Positions 16,685-26,423 of a DNA stretch of 64,000 nucleotides are shown here, in pieces. Position numbers and translations under genes: made by a program. The notes below the pieces were generated by a model that was not told the DNA's origin, did no database searches, and was given only the letters and a program-made list of their open reading frames with translations. The stretch comes from Streptomyces sp. AM 2-1-1 (GTDB lineage Bacteria; Actinomycetota; Actinomycetes; Streptomycetales; Streptomycetaceae), in contig NZ_CP119147.1 of assembly GCF_029167645.1 (NCBI RefSeq), forward strand, positions 2,728,001 to 2,792,000, in the 5' to 3' direction. Position 1 is the stretch's first letter, and every line of letters begins with the position of its first letter.

Positions 16685-18598
16685 TCACTCGTCGCCGGAG
16701 GGCGGGGTCCAGCTCCTGAGCATCGTGTCGAAGAGATCCCGGGTGTTCTCCCAGTCGTCCACCGGCGCGGTCAGGTAGAGCGCGTACTCCGGGCCTCCGG
16801 TGCCGCCGAAGTACATCTGGTCGATCCCCCGCCGCTCCCCCGGATGGTCCTTCGTCTCCGTCCAGGTGAAGTCCCAGAGTGAGCCGGAGTGGTCGCGGAA
16901 GGTGTTCTGCTCCAGGGAGACGCGCGCGTACCCGGGGAGCCGGTCCTCGAGGTTCTTCTCCATGGCGAGCATGTGGGCGTACGGGGTGTCGAAGTCGGGT
17001 TCCCCGTCGACGCTGATGCGGATGCGGTGTCCGCCCCCGTCCGGGGTGTAGTCGATCTGGGTGCCCTCGGTCCGGCGCTCCCAGCCCTCCGGCACGGCGA
17101 GACTGAAGCCGGCCGGGTCGTCCACCCGCTTCCACCCCGGTGGTGTCACGGCGTCCACCGAACCGGTGCCCCCGGACGACGCGGCGACGTCGCTCGGGTC
17201 GTCGCTCGGGTCGGTGGAGGGGCCGTCGGACGGGCCGGCGGTGGACCCCCGCGCGGTGACGGTGGGCGTGGGCGGTCCGGCCTCGTCGTCGGCGCGGTTC
17301 ACGTACCGCACGGCACCGAGTCCGGCTCCGGCGCCGAGCACCACCGCCACCACCACGGCCACCAGAGTGCGGCGCCGCCGCGACCGGCTCCCCGGGCCCG
17401 CGCCCGGGCCGGTGGGGGGCCGGGGCGCTCCGAACGCACCGGTGCCGGCCGGTGGCGCGGCCACGCCGTACCCGGGCGCGGGGGCGCCGGACACGGGGGC
17501 GGGCGAGGAGTACGCGGGCGTGGCGGACGTCTGCCCGGACGGCCCCGGCGGGGTGGGCGCACTCTGTGCCGCCGGTCCCGGCTGCCGCGTGGTCGGCGCG
17601 GTCCGGTCCCGCTGCCCGGACGGCCCTTCCCGATCCGTCCGCGCGTACGGCGCGCCCGGTCCGGGCGGCGTCCCACCCGGGTAGGGCCGCGTGTCCACGT
17701 ACACCTGCGCGGTGCGCGGCTCGCGGCCCGTCAGCACGCTCCGCAGCATCCGCTCGGTCTCGGCGGCCGAGGGCCGCCCGGCCGGGTCCTTGCGGAGCAG
17801 GGCGGCGATCACCGGCCCGAGGGTCCCGGCCGTCGCGGGCATCGACGGTTCGTCCGAGACGATCGCCTGCATGGTCACGAGGGGGGACGACCGGCGGAAG
17901 GGGGACCGGCCGTCGATCGCCGCGTACAGCGTGGCGCCCAGCGACCAGAGGTCCGACGCCGGCCCGGGGTCGTGGCCCTGCACCCGCTCCGGCGCCAGGT
18001 AGTCGATGGAGCCAATGAGTTCGCCAGTCCGGGTGATCGTCGAGTCGCCCTCGATGGCGGCGATGCCGAAGTCGGTGAGGAGGACCTGTCCGTTGCGGGC
18101 GAGCAGCACGTTGCCGGGCTTGACGTCCCGGTGCAGCACCCCCGCCGCGTGCGCGGCACCGAGCGCGCCCAGCACACCGAGGCCGATCCGCGCCGCTTCG
18201 TGCGGGGTGACCTCACCGTTCTCCTTGGCGGAGTCGGCGAGCGACGGGCCGTCGACGTACTGCATGACGATCCACGGCCGGTCGTCGTGGTCGAGGACGT
18301 CGTGGACGGTGACGACGCCGGGGTGGCTGATCCGCGCGGCGGCCCGCGCCTCCTTGCGGGTGCGCGCGTGCAGCACCGCCCGGTCGGCCTCGGCGACGTA
18401 CAGGCCCGCGGTCAACTCCTTGACGGCGACCGTGCGGTGGAGCACCTCGTCCTCCGCCCGCCACACCTTGCCCATGCCGCCCCGGCCCAGCACGTCCACC
18501 AGGCGGTACCGCCCCGCGAGCACCAGGCCGGCCGCCGTCGCCGCGACCCTTCCGGTGCGCCTGCCGTCGCCGCTGCCGCTGTTCGATGAGTGATCCAC
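16685..18598 (-). CDS. Membrane Ser/Thr protein kinase (PknB-like)
   Basis: A 637-residue Hanks-type kinase. The catalytic domain (about 30-290) is intact: glycine loop GRGGMG at 38-43, Lys60 in VAVKEL, HRD at 156-158, DFG at 176-178 and APE-like LAPERV. A 110-residue Pro/Gly/Ala linker leads to one membrane helix at about 411-431. The extracellular C-terminus (about 475-637) is a compact domain with GWKRVDDPAGFSLAVPEGWERR, a pattern shared with the two neighbouring genes. No PASTA repeats are present. It is the last of three tandem, similarly built genes. The likely role is sensing at the cell surface; the ligand is unknown. Confidence 0.9.
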   Translation of the reverse strand: MDHSSNSGSGDGRRTGRVAATAAGLVLAGRYRLVDVLGRGGMGKVWRAEDEVLHRTVAVKELTAGLYVAEADRAVLHARTRKEARAAARISHPGVVTVHDVLDHDDRPWIVMQYVDGPSLADSAKENGEVTPHEAARIGLGVLGALGAAHAAGVLHRDVKPGNVLLARNGQVLLTDFGIAAIEGDSTITRTGELIGSIDYLAPERVQGHDPGPASDLWSLGATLYAAIDGRSPFRRSSPLVTMQAIVSDEPSMPATAGTLGPVIAALLRKDPAGRPSAAETERMLRSVLTGREPRTAQVYVDTRPYPGGTPPGPGAPYARTDREGPSGQRDRTAPTTRQPGPAAQSAPTPPGPSGQTSATPAYSSPAPVSGAPAPGYGVAAPPAGTGAFGAPRPPTGPGAGPGSRSRRRRTLVAVVVAVVLGAGAGLGAVRYVNRADDEAGPPTPTVTARGSTAGPSDGPSTDPSDDPSDVAASSGGTGSVDAVTPPGWKRVDDPAGFSLAVPEGWERRTEGTQIDYTPDGGGHRIRISVDGEPDFDTPYAHMLAMEKNLEDRLPGYARVSLEQNTFRDHSGSLWDFTWTETKDHPGERRGIDQMYFGGTGGPEYALYLTAPVDDWENTRDLFDTMLRSWTPPSGDE

Positions 18599-18725
18599 GT
18601 CTCGTCCCCGCCCCGTTCCTCGGGTGCCAGGTTACGGAGGGCCCCGGAGCCGGGGAACCTCGCACCGCCTCACGAGACCGCACTGTGATGCCCCGGAGGG
18701 CGTCGTACCGGAACATTCCGGACCG

Positions 18726-21700
18726 TCAGGAGGTGACCTTGTACGAGGAGATGACCTGTTGGTAGATCGAGGTGACCTGGTCGCGCTCGTTGACGGGGCC
18801 GATGACCTGGATGATGTGGTAGCGGCCGTCGACGACCATCGCGAGGTTGCGGACGTACACCTCACGGCCGTTTACGTCCTGCCAGGTGTACTGCCCCTCG
18901 GCCATGGCCTGCCGACCGACGTCGACCCGGCGGAGCCCGGTCGCCGTCGACCAGGAGGAGTCGCGGAAGGGCTGCAACTCGGCCTCCCTGTCCCGCTGGT
19001 ACGCCAGCGGGTCGGCGCCGTTGGCCCGCACGGTGTCCCGGCCCGGCACGATCAGCAGGCTGAACCCGTCGCTGCCGTAGCGGACCTGCCGGTCCGCGTT
19101 GGCGGGGCTGCGCTGCCAGTCCTTCAACACGCCCACCTCGAACCCCTCCGGGTCCTTGCGGAGCGTGTACCCCGGCGGGAGCGCGACGGCGGAGCGGCTC
19201 GTCTGCGGATCCTGGGTGCCGGGCGCCGACGAGGCCGCGTCGGAGGCGGACGGGGAGGGCTTCTCCGCCGGCGGCGCGGAGCCCGAGGGCGCCGCCGAGC
19301 CGGTGGCCGCCGGGGTGGGCGCGGCGCCCGTGCGGGTGGCGTCCTCGTTCTTCGGCAGGAACGCGACCGCGTAGACCACGGCCCCGGCCAGCGCCAGCAG
19401 GATGAGCAGGAGGAGCAGCCTGCCGAGGCGGCGCGGCGGCCTGCCGCCCTTGTCGCGCAGCACCTTGGGCTCGCGCGGCTCCCGGGGCGGACGTCGCTCC
19501 TGGGGCTCCGGAGGCTGGTGGTACGCCTGTGGCCGGGGCGGCTCGCGGTAGGCCCGCTCGTCCGGCTCCGGGTGGGCGCGCAGCCCCAGGGACTCCAGCC
19601 CGCCCTCCTCCTGGAGGCCCGGGCCGCCCTGCCGGCCCTGGCGGTGCCGGCCCTGGGACGCGGAGCGGAAACGGCCCCTGCGCCTGCGGACGAGTTCGCC
19701 CTTGCGGCGGACGATGGGCAGCTTGCCGGCGTCGGCGGCGGGCAGCGGGACGACGTCCGCTCCGGCCTCGGGCTCCGGCGCGGAGCGGACGAGGGAGCGC
19801 AGCCAGCCCCGCAGCTCCTCGAAGTCGGGCCGCTCGGCGGGGTCCTGGCGCAGCAGGGACTCCACGACGGGGCGCAGCGCCCCGCACTCCTCCGCGAAGG
19901 CGGGCGGTTCCCCGCACACCATCTGGACCAGCTCGGCGGCGTTCTCCTCCGGGTAGGGGGCGTGCCCCTGGACCGCGCGGTAGAGCAGGGCGCCGAGCGC
20001 CCAGAGGTCGGTGGCGGGGCCGATGGGCGGGGCGAGCTGCCAGTTCTCGTGGACCGGTCCGGCCTGCTCCGGCGCCCACCGCTCGGTGACGGCACCGACG
20101 ACGGCGATCCGGGCCTGCCGGGCGCGCTCGGCGGCGAGCGGGGTGGCCGGCCCCCGGTACACGGGCCCCTGGTCGCCGGAGGCGACGACGGAGTCCCAGC
20201 CCCCGGCCGGGACGCGCTCGACATCGGCCCGGGTCCGTGCGGCGGGCGACGACTCGCGGTGGGCGTCCGCCCGCAGGGCGTCGGCACCGGAACCGCCCGC
20301 GGACACGGGGCGGCCCGAGTGGCCGTCCTCCCAGGACCCCGCGAGGTGGACGCGGCGGCCCGGCGCGGCCGGGCCCGGGTCCTGCGGGTCGTCGTCGTCC
20401 TCGTCGTCCTCGTCGTCGTAGCGGTCGGGGTAGAGGTCCGCGGACGAGCGGCCCCACCCACTGGGCAGCGGCGGCAGCGCTCCGGCGGCGGGGCGCGGCG
20501 GAACATGCGGCTCCGGCTCCTCGGCCGCCCGCTGCTCCTCCTCGGCCGCCCGCTCCTCTTCGGCCAGGCGCTGCTCCTCCTCGGCCCGGCGGCGTTCCTC
20601 GGCGCGCAGCTGCTCCTCGGTGACGCGGGCCGTTGCCGCCCGGGTACCCGCCCGGTAGGCCGCTATCGCGCCGGCCCGGGCGGCCCGCAACTGGGCGGAG
20701 GACCCCGCGCCGGGCTCGGCGGGCGGCAGCGCGGCGCCTGCGGGCGCGGCGGACTCCGGGGGCAGGTGGCGCGGGACCGCGGGGGCGGCCGGACGGGGCA
20801 CCAGCTCCTGCCCCCCGCCCTCCGGGCGCGGGAACGCCTCCGGCTCGTACCCGGCGGGCCGCGCCGGGGCTCCCTGCGCGTACGGGTCGCGGGCTTCGTG
20901 CTCCGGCGCGTACGGGTCGGGTCCGGCGGGCCGCGCCGGGGGGAGCGCGGCGGGGAGGTACCCGCCGCCGTACCCGGCGTCCTCGGCGGCCGGCAGCGCA
21001 GGGGGGAGCGGGGCGGGCGGCGCGGTGGCGCGTCCGCCCCGGTCGCCGTGTCCGGGGCCGTCGGGGTCCCGGCCGTCGTCGTCCTCGTCCCCGCCGTCGC
21101 CGGTTCCCTCGCCACCGTCGTCGAAGGGCTCGCCGGACGTGTCGCCGAAGCCGTCGTCGCCTTCGTGCCGCTGGAGCGGGATCCCCGGATCGTCCTGGTC
21201 GGGCCGGGGCACGGTGACGTACCCGCAGAGGGCCTCCTCGGCGGCGCCCGCCGCGAGGCCGGTCAGCATCACCCGGCCGTCGTCGCAGACCAGCACCGTG
21301 CGCACGGTGATGTTGCGGTGGGTCCAGCCGTGCGCGTGCAGCACCCGCAGGGCGGTGAGCACGTCGGAGCCGATCTCGGCGGCGCGGTACGGGTTGAGGG
21401 GGCGTTCCGCCAGGAGCGCGGCGAGCGGCCGGGCCGGGACGAGTTCGCTGACGATCCAGAGCGAGCCCGCCTCGGCGAACACGTCGAAGACCTGGTCCAG
21501 CCGCGGGTGGTCCGGCACCTGGGCGGCGGTCTGCGCCGCCTCTATCGCCCGGCGGACCGCGGGGTCGGAGGAGCGGCGTACGGCCCGGCCGGAGGCCCTG
21601 CGCACCGGCGAGGGGTGTCCGTCGCCGTCGAGCACCTCGGCGTCGACGACCTCGGGCAGCGGGACCTGCCGGACCAGGACCTCCTGGCCGCTGTAGGTGT

Positions 21701-21794
21701 CGAAGGCCCGCGTCTCGACGAGTTCGTAGGCGTCGGAAGGCGGCAGCGGAAGGCGGTAGCGGTCGGCGAGCACCCGACCCGCGTAGTCATCCAC
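18726..21794 (-). CDS. Membrane pseudokinase of the Ser/Thr kinase family
   Basis: A 1022-residue protein with a kinase fold that lacks catalytic residues. The glycine loop is absent (residues 10-30), the ATP-binding Lys site reads LVRQVPL, the HRD is His159-Arg160-Asn161 with the following Lys replaced (HRNITVRT), and DFG is replaced by TGLAAG at about 178-183. A low-complexity insert of nearly 400 residues, rich in Pro, Ala, Glu and Arg with an EERRRAEEEQRLAEEE coiled coil, separates this from a recognisable C-lobe (WAPEQAGP, GPATDLWALGALLYRAVQG). A membrane helix lies at about 790-812, then an extracellular domain. It probably scaffolds or regulates a neighbouring kinase, which is inference. 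Confidence 0.85.
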   Translation of the reverse strand: MDDYAGRVLADRYRLPLPPSDAYELVETRAFDTYSGQEVLVRQVPLPEVVDAEVLDGDGHPSPVRRASGRAVRRSSDPAVRRAIEAAQTAAQVPDHPRLDQVFDVFAEAGSLWIVSELVPARPLAALLAERPLNPYRAAEIGSDVLTALRVLHAHGWTHRNITVRTVLVCDDGRVMLTGLAAGAAEEALCGYVTVPRPDQDDPGIPLQRHEGDDGFGDTSGEPFDDGGEGTGDGGDEDDDGRDPDGPGHGDRGGRATAPPAPLPPALPAAEDAGYGGGYLPAALPPARPAGPDPYAPEHEARDPYAQGAPARPAGYEPEAFPRPEGGGQELVPRPAAPAVPRHLPPESAAPAGAALPPAEPGAGSSAQLRAARAGAIAAYRAGTRAATARVTEEQLRAEERRRAEEEQRLAEEERAAEEEQRAAEEPEPHVPPRPAAGALPPLPSGWGRSSADLYPDRYDDEDDEDDDDPQDPGPAAPGRRVHLAGSWEDGHSGRPVSAGGSGADALRADAHRESSPAARTRADVERVPAGGWDSVVASGDQGPVYRGPATPLAAERARQARIAVVGAVTERWAPEQAGPVHENWQLAPPIGPATDLWALGALLYRAVQGHAPYPEENAAELVQMVCGEPPAFAEECGALRPVVESLLRQDPAERPDFEELRGWLRSLVRSAPEPEAGADVVPLPAADAGKLPIVRRKGELVRRRRGRFRSASQGRHRQGRQGGPGLQEEGGLESLGLRAHPEPDERAYREPPRPQAYHQPPEPQERRPPREPREPKVLRDKGGRPPRRLGRLLLLLILLALAGAVVYAVAFLPKNEDATRTGAAPTPAATGSAAPSGSAPPAEKPSPSASDAASSAPGTQDPQTSRSAVALPPGYTLRKDPEGFEVGVLKDWQRSPANADRQVRYGSDGFSLLIVPGRDTVRANGADPLAYQRDREAELQPFRDSSWSTATGLRRVDVGRQAMAEGQYTWQDVNGREVYVRNLAMVVDGRYHIIQVIGPVNERDQVTSIYQQVISSYKVTS

Positions 21795-22029
21795 GACGCC
21801 TCCCCAGAGCGCACGGTCCCCCGGTCATGAGATCCGCACGACCTGTCGTCCCACGGTCGTTTCCGTACATATGACACGCCCTCACGGCTGCGCACGGTTC
21901 TCGCCCTCTTACGATACGTGGCAGGACGCGGCGGTGCGTCCGGGTCGCGCCAACCCGGACGGTCCGGGCCCCCGCGGGCGGGGGCCGACGGCGCGGTGAC
22001 CGCCCGCCGGAGGCGGTCACCGCGTGGCC

Positions 22030-24003
22030 TCAGTCCTTCTGCGCGAAGGTGGCGAACGCCGTCTCGCGCAGGGTGCGGCACTCCTTCGCGTCCCACTCGG
22101 CGGCCGGGCAGCTCACCATGATCGAGTAACCGTGGGTGGAGTCGGCCCGGAAGCCGCGGTTGAGGACGTGGATCCGCTCACCGTTCTGGGTGCGCTCGAA
22201 CTCCCAGTCCGCGACGGTCGGATAACCGCGGTAGTCGACCTTCTCGATGCCGATGTGCCGGTAGTCGTTGCTCATGGCCCGCGTCCCCGCGACCGCCGCC
22301 GACCAGGCCGCGGCGGCGTCCTTGCCGGGCGAGCTGTTGTAGTCGACCTGGACGCGCGGGAAGTCGCCCTTCGAGGCGTTGTAGACGCCGCCGGAACTGG
22401 TGCCGGCTATGTCGGTGCGCCGGTAGGAGGCGGGCATCGCCATGGAGAAGTGGAAGCGGCTGTCGGTGACCTTCGCGTACCCCTGCGGCAGCGCGTCGGG
22501 GTCCTCGCTCCGCGGGGGCGCGCTCTTCGACGGCGTGGGGGACGCCGACGGGGTACCGGCCGGGGAGGGGGTTGCGGAGTCCTCGGACTTCCCCTGCCCC
22601 TCCGTACCGTCGTCGTCCTTGCCGGAGGCGTCGGCCCCACCGGTGGATGCGGCCGGACTCCCCTGCGTCCCCGCGCCCTTGGTGTCGGAGTCGTCTCCGC
22701 CGAGGTTGAGCGCGAGCACCGTGCCGACGACGGCCAGCACCACGACACCGGCGATGATCGCCAGGGTCCGGCGCGGCACCACGTCGGTGAGCGAGGCACG
22801 GGGGGACGCACCGGTCCCGCGCGGCGGCACCGGTCCGGACGCCGAGGCCGTGACGACACCGGCGCCGGCCGCCGTACGGCCGGCGGCGGGCCGCTCGCCG
22901 GTGGCGGTCGGGCCGGACGGGGCCGCCTCGGCCGGGGTCGCGGCGGACGCACCCGCCGCCCCCGCGGCGGCGGCCTTCGAGTTGCGCACCGAGCGCAGCG
23001 CGCCGCGCAGACGGTCGCGGGTGCCCTCGCCGGCCGGGGTGGGCGCCGGCGTCCGCGCGTCGGCCGGGGGCGGGGTGGGCCCGTCCGCGGAGGCCGGCCC
23101 CACCCCGGTGGGCAGCGACATGATCCGGGTGGCGTCGGCGGCCGGCTGCTCCGGCGCGTTGACGACGGCGGTGAGCAGGGCCCGCGCACCGGCGTCGTCG
23201 AGCCGCTGCTCGGGGTCGCGGGCGAGGAGGCCGTAGATGACGTCCTTCAGCGGCCCGGCGTTCTTCGGCGGGTCGAGCGGTTCGGTCATCACGGCGGTCA
23301 GCGTCGCGATGGCCGAGCCCTTGTCGTACGGAGGGCTGCCCTCGACGCTCGCGTAGAGCAGACCGCCGAGCGACCAGAGGTCGGCGGGCGGTCCGGGCTT
23401 GTGGCCGCGGGCGCGCTCCGGCGAGATGTACGAGGGGGCGCCGACCAGCATCCCGGTGGAGGTCACCGAGGGGTCGCCTTCGACCTGCGCGATGCCGAAG
23501 TCGGTGAGGACCACCCGGCCTTCCTGGGACATCAGCACGTTGGACGGCTTCACGTCCCGGTGCAGGATCCCCTCGCGGTGCGCGGAGCGCAGCACGTCGA
23601 GGATGGCGAGTCCGACCTCCGCCGCCCGTCGGGGCGTCAGCGTGCCGTCCTCACGGATCACTTCGGCGAGGGACTTGCCCTCGACCAGTTCCATGACGAT
23701 CCACGGCCGGTCGTCCTCGTCGACCACGTCGTAGACGGTGATGGCGCTGGTGTTGCGGATGCGCGCGATCGCCTTCGCCTCGCGCAGCGTGCGCGTGATC
23801 AGCCGTCGCTTCTCGTCCTCGTCGATGGCCGTGGGGAACCGGAGTTCCTTCACCGCGACCGTACGGCCGAGGGTCTCGTCCTCGGCGCGCCAGACGGTAC
23901 CCATGCCGCCCCGGCCGAGCACCTTCCCGAGCCGGTACCGCCCCGCGAGAAGACGTCCCTCGGTGTCCCGTTGGGGCCCGTTTGCCTGCTCCGCCTCCGA
24001 CAT
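22030..24003 (-). CDS. Membrane Ser/Thr protein kinase (PknB-like)
   Basis: A 657-residue Hanks-type kinase with intact motifs: GRGGMG at 30-35, Lys52 in VAVKEL, HRD at 148-150, DFG at 168-170 and SPERARG. A Pro/Ala linker with AAPSGPTATGE-type low complexity precedes one membrane helix at about 413-433 (LAIIAGVVVLAVVGTVLAL). The extracellular region starts with a Ser/Thr/Pro-rich stalk and ends in a domain (GYAKVTDSRFHFSMAMPASYRR) like those of the two downstream genes. The ATG at 24003 starts MSEAEQANGP. It is first of three consecutive same-strand genes, so it may phosphorylate or be controlled by the pseudokinase next to it. Confidence 0.9.
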   Translation of the reverse strand: MSEAEQANGPQRDTEGRLLAGRYRLGKVLGRGGMGTVWRAEDETLGRTVAVKELRFPTAIDEDEKRRLITRTLREAKAIARIRNTSAITVYDVVDEDDRPWIVMELVEGKSLAEVIREDGTLTPRRAAEVGLAILDVLRSAHREGILHRDVKPSNVLMSQEGRVVLTDFGIAQVEGDPSVTSTGMLVGAPSYISPERARGHKPGPPADLWSLGGLLYASVEGSPPYDKGSAIATLTAVMTEPLDPPKNAGPLKDVIYGLLARDPEQRLDDAGARALLTAVVNAPEQPAADATRIMSLPTGVGPASADGPTPPPADARTPAPTPAGEGTRDRLRGALRSVRNSKAAAAGAAGASAATPAEAAPSGPTATGERPAAGRTAAGAGVVTASASGPVPPRGTGASPRASLTDVVPRRTLAIIAGVVVLAVVGTVLALNLGGDDSDTKGAGTQGSPAASTGGADASGKDDDGTEGQGKSEDSATPSPAGTPSASPTPSKSAPPRSEDPDALPQGYAKVTDSRFHFSMAMPASYRRTDIAGTSSGGVYNASKGDFPRVQVDYNSSPGKDAAAAWSAAVAGTRAMSNDYRHIGIEKVDYRGYPTVADWEFERTQNGERIHVLNRGFRADSTHGYSIMVSCPAAEWDAKECRTLRETAFATFAQKD

Positions 24004-24441
24004 GCGTCCCCTCTGCGATCAACCCGCCCTGGCAGAGCGTTCATTGTCCCTCACCCCGGGACCGGTTCTGGTGCCGGGTCCGGGCTCGGCCACGACTCGG
24101 CCGACGACGGTATGTCCGCGGGCGGCCGGCCGGGCTCCGGCGCCGCCCGGACCGTACTCCGTCCGCTCGGGCGCCGCGACCAGCGAACCACAGATCTCCG
24201 GCGCACTCCGCCTCTTCGTCCTCCGGGCCGGGAACCGGCCCGCAGGCGCGCTCCATTGTGCGCTCGGGTGCCCGCTCGTCGCCCTCCCATGCGTCGACGG
24301 GCCGACGACCGGAGGCGACGGCCGGGCGACAGGAAGGCGCGCGACGGTGACGGAGACCGGCGGGCGCACGGGAAGGAGGACGCGACACGGCGGAACCGGC
24401 CGCCCGGCGCGCGGGTCGGCGCCGGGCCGCGGGACGCCCCG
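24004..24441. other. 438-bp intergenic region, no gene supported
   Basis: This lies between the kinase start and the glpD stop. No frame shows recognisable protein. A hairpin (CGGGCCGG at 24224-24231 with CCGGCCCG at 24235-24242) may end the glpD transcript. The remainder should include the promoter of the kinase gene, but I see no convincing -10/-35 pair. Confidence 0.5.
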
Positions 24442-26148
24442 TCAGATCGGCACGATGTCCGGGGCGCCGAGCCGTGCCGCGTCGGCGGTCAGGTCGTCGG
24501 GCTGGCGCTGCGACTCCCGTTCGGCCTCGACCCGCTTCTCGTAGTGCTCCACCTCGCGGTCGACCCGGTCGGTGTCCCAGCCCAGCACCGGGGCCATCAG
24601 CTCCGCGCAGACACGGGCGCTCAGGGTGCCCCGGTCGAAGGTCTCGATGGAGATCCGGGTCCGCCGGGTGAGCACGTCGTCGAGGTGGCGGGCGCCTTCG
24701 TGCGAGGCGGCGTAGACGATCTCGGCGCGAAGGTAGTCGTCGGCCGCGGGCAGCGGTTCGCCCAGCGACGGGTCCTCCCCGATGAGCGCGAGGACCTCCT
24801 CCGCCATCGAGCCGTACCGGTTGAGCAGGTGCTCCACCCGCACCACGTGGAGTCCGGTGGCGGCGGCGATCCGGGCGCGGGCGTTCCACAGGGCGCGGTA
24901 CCCCTCGGCGCCCAGCAGCGGGATGTCCTCCGTGACGCACTCGGCGACCCGCTGGTCGAGCCCGTGCACGGCCTCGTCCACGGCGTCCTTCGCCATCACC
25001 CGGTACGTCGTGTACTTGCCGCCCGCGACCACCACCAGGCCGGGCACCGGGTGCGCCACCGTGTGCTCGCGGGAGAGCTTGCTGGTGGCGTCCGACTCGC
25101 CGGCCAGCAGCGGGCGCAGCCCGGCGTAGACGCCTTCGACGTCGTCCCTGGTGAGGGGGGTGGAGAGCACGGTGTTGACGTGTTCGAGGAGGTAGTCGAT
25201 GTCGGCGCTGGAGGCGGCCGGGTGGGCCTTGTCGAGGCTCCAGTCGGTGTCCGTGGTGCCGACGATCCAGTGGCGCCCCCAGGGGATGACGAAGAGGACG
25301 GACTTCTCGGTCCGCAGGATCAGGCCGGTCGAGGAGTGGATGCGGTCCTTCGGCACGACGAGGTGGATGCCCTTGGAGGCACGGACGTGGAACTGCCCGC
25401 GCTCGGCGATCAGCGCCTGGGTGTCGTCGGTCCACACGCCGGTCGCGTTGACCACCTGCCTGGCCCGGACCTCGTAGCGGCCGCCGGTCTCGACGTCCTC
25501 GACGAGGGCGCCGACGACGCGTTCGCCCTCCCGGAGGAATCCGGACACCCGCGCGCGGTTGGCGGCGTGCGCGCCGTAGCTGACCGCGGTACGCACCAGG
25601 GTGGCGGTGAAGCGGGCGTCGTCCATCTGGGCGTCGTAGTACTGCAAGGCTCCGACCAGGGCGTCCTTGCGGAGCGCGGGGGCGACGCGCAGGGCGCTGC
25701 GGCGGGAGAGGTGGCGGTGGACGGGGAGGCCGCGGCCGTGCCCGGAGGAGAGCGACATCGCGTCGTAGAGCGCCACGCCGGAACCCGCGTACAGCCGCTC
25801 CCACCCCTTGTGCTGCAGGGGGTAGAGGAAGGGGACCGGTTTCACCAGATGGGGCGCGAGGCGTTCCAGCAGGAGTCCGCGTTCCTTGAGCGCCTCGCGG
25901 ACCAGGGCGAAGTCGAGCATCTCCAGGTAGCGCAGGCCGCCGTGGATGAGCTTGCTGGATCGGCTGGAGGTGCCGGAGGCCCAGTCGCGGGCTTCCACCA
26001 GGCCGGTGGCGAGGCCGCGGGTGGCGGCGTCCAGTGCCGTGCCGGCACCGACCACGCCGGCCCCGACGACGAGCACGTCCAGTTCGCGCTCGGCCATCGC
26101 GGCGAGCGCCTCGGCCCGCTCGGCGGGTCCCAGTGTCGATGTCCTCAA
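24442..26148 (-). CDS. glpD: Glycerol-3-phosphate dehydrogenase (FAD, aerobic)
   Basis: A 568-residue flavoenzyme that oxidises glycerol 3-phosphate to dihydroxyacetone phosphate at the membrane and passes electrons to quinone. FAD motif: LDVLVVGAGVVGAGTALDAATRG near residue 24. Family blocks include SSRSSKLIHGGLRYLE, GQFHVRASKGIHLVV, IVGTTDTDW and AGGKYTTYRVMAKDAVD. The C-terminal DUF/DAO_C helical domain contains EHLLNRYGSMAEEVLALI. It starts with TTG at 26148, which has GGGAGG 5 nt upstream; no nearby ATG fits. It diverges from the dehydrogenase-like gene at 26424, sharing an AT-rich control region. Confidence 0.95.
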   Translation of the reverse strand: MRTSTLGPAERAEALAAMAERELDVLVVGAGVVGAGTALDAATRGLATGLVEARDWASGTSSRSSKLIHGGLRYLEMLDFALVREALKERGLLLERLAPHLVKPVPFLYPLQHKGWERLYAGSGVALYDAMSLSSGHGRGLPVHRHLSRRSALRVAPALRKDALVGALQYYDAQMDDARFTATLVRTAVSYGAHAANRARVSGFLREGERVVGALVEDVETGGRYEVRARQVVNATGVWTDDTQALIAERGQFHVRASKGIHLVVPKDRIHSSTGLILRTEKSVLFVIPWGRHWIVGTTDTDWSLDKAHPAASSADIDYLLEHVNTVLSTPLTRDDVEGVYAGLRPLLAGESDATSKLSREHTVAHPVPGLVVVAGGKYTTYRVMAKDAVDEAVHGLDQRVAECVTEDIPLLGAEGYRALWNARARIAAATGLHVVRVEHLLNRYGSMAEEVLALIGEDPSLGEPLPAADDYLRAEIVYAASHEGARHLDDVLTRRTRISIETFDRGTLSARVCAELMAPVLGWDTDRVDREVEHYEKRVEAERESQRQPDDLTADAARLGAPDIVPI

Positions 26149-26423
26149 CTCTGCCTCCCGGTGGATCGGGGTGGGCGGGTGCCCGGGCGATGCGTCCGGT
26201 CACCGTGGGGCCGGGACGGCCGTGCCCACGTCCCGATTCTGTCCGCGTACCGCGACTTCAGCCACCGCCTGTGGACGGCACCCGGGGGACGGGGGACGAC
26301 AGCGGTCATCCCGTACGACATAAATGCGACATACAGGTCATATTTACGCCTAGTCTGAACTGGCACAGCCCACAGCGGTTGCGCTTCCGGTCCTCATGGT
26401 CCTCTGGGAAGGACGACCCCCGC
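26149..26423. promoter_or_regulatory. Divergent control region, glpD and dehydrogenase-like gene
   Basis: The segment 26310-26360 is much richer in A and T than its surroundings. TAGTCT at 26351-26356 is a fair -10 for the rightward gene, with a weak GCGACA -35-like match at 26326-26331. Repeated GACATA half-sites (from 26317 and 26328) could bind a regulator. GGAAGGA at 26407-26413 is the rightward ribosome binding site. Confidence 0.4.

Noticed and set aside
18624..21830. A 1068-codon forward frame over the pseudokinase gene
   Set aside because: Shadow of the reverse-strand gene. The reverse protein has kinase lobes and a membrane helix; the forward one is low-complexity.
22024..26358. A very long open frame (1444 codons) on the forward strand opposite kinase, glpD and intergenic sequence
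   Set aside because: High-GC DNA leaves antisense frames open. Its protein is rich in Arg, Gly and Val with no domain, and the reverse-strand genes carry clear motifs.
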